From: Opitutia bacterium
GTDB lineage: Bacteria > Verrucomicrobiota > Verrucomicrobiia > Opitutales > Coraliomargaritaceae
NCBI GenBank assembly: GCA_018663485.1
Contig: JABJQI010000100.1
Coordinates: 1-6,364, forward strand
DNA: 6,364 nucleotides
Direction: 5' to 3'
Below are positions 6,150 through 6,364 of the stretch, in pieces; position 1 is the stretch's first letter; each line of letters begins with the position of its first letter. The notes beneath the pieces were generated by a model that saw nothing but the letters and a program-made list of their open reading frames with translations, was not told the DNA's origin and did not search any database. Made by a program: the position numbers and the translations under genes.

Positions 6150-6364
6150 ATGGCCTCCAAAGAAAAATACTCCAACGATCTCGGGCTCACGCTCGGCATG
6201 CTCACGCTCCGCATTTGGCTTGGCTGCCGCGCGATCTTAACCGGCATCGAGAAATATGCCGGCACACAAAACAGCGACAAGGATGTCCTAATTGACGGCG
6301 CTACAAACGCCTACGGCCTTACTGATACGGTGACAGGCAAGGTTTACTCGTTCAGCAACTACCA
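6150..6364 (+). CDS. Probable DoxX-like integral membrane protein (N-terminal part only)
   Basis: The first 71 codons of a gene that runs off the right edge. The protein starts MASKEKYSNDLGLTLG and has a hydrophobic first membrane helix at about 11-32 (LGLTLGMLTLRIWLG), followed by RAILTGIEKYAG (27-38) and a polar stretch ending KVYSFSNY. The L-R-x-W-L-G...G-I-E-K pattern resembles the first helix of DoxX-like membrane proteins found in Verrucomicrobiota, but this is recognition by eye from a fragment. DoxX-type proteins are small four-helix membrane proteins linked to redox or quinone functions in some organisms. The ATG at 6150 is the first in frame; the upstream bases (ctaaattactttttATG) contain no Shine-Dalgarno sequence. 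It is transcribed away from the AraC operon and separated from it by about 1.1 kb, so it is probably unrelated in function. That it is coding is likely; the family name is moderately sure. Confidence 0.65.
   Translation, partial: MASKEKYSNDLGLTLGMLTLRIWLGCRAILTGIEKYAGTQNSDKDVLIDGATNAYGLTDTVTGKVYSFSNY

Overview
The window looks like chromosomal DNA from a member of the Verrucomicrobiota, probably an Opitutales/Puniceicoccales-type marine or host-associated lineage. This is an inference. It rests on the protein style (a PAS-AraC regulator, a long MFS permease, a Gfo/Idh/MocA dehydrogenase and a xylose-isomerase-like TIM barrel in one run), on moderate GC in genes with very AT-rich spacers, and on the near absence of Shine-Dalgarno sequences. 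No rRNA, tRNA, CRISPR or insertion sequence is visible.

Positions 1-4984 hold one tightly packed run of five minus-strand genes that reads as an operon. In transcription order these are a PAS-AraC family regulator (4984-4163), an MFS transporter (4126-2543), a Gfo/Idh/MocA NAD(P)-dependent oxidoreductase (2508-1321), a secreted ankyrin-repeat protein (1311-655), and a sugar phosphate isomerase/epimerase-like TIM-barrel protein (627 to beyond the left edge). The gaps are 36, 34, 9 and 27 bases. The likely logic is a sugar- or polyol-utilisation unit: the regulator senses a small molecule, the permease imports the substrate, the dehydrogenase oxidises it (for example to a keto-sugar), and the TIM-barrel enzyme isomerises or cleaves the product. 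The exact substrate cannot be read from the sequence. The periplasmic ankyrin protein is the unexpected member.

Positions 4985-6149 form a long region with no confidently called gene. It starts with about 170 very AT-rich bases that carry a good -10 box for the regulator. Next comes a GC-richer block (about 5180-5890) with short overlapping open frames on both strands and one membrane-protein-like reading interrupted by an amber codon; it looks like decayed or fast-evolving coding sequence. A second AT-rich stretch (about 5890-6149) leads to a plus-strand gene at 6150, the N-terminal 71 codons of a probable DoxX-like membrane protein. Its leader contains a 15-base odd palindrome.

The most distinctive signals are the secreted ankyrin protein inside a sugar operon, the lack of Shine-Dalgarno sequences at all six gene starts, an identical decamer (AACCAACAAC) just upstream of two start codons in the operon, and the unexplained block between the divergent genes. 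I do not see clear evidence of a wholly new system.
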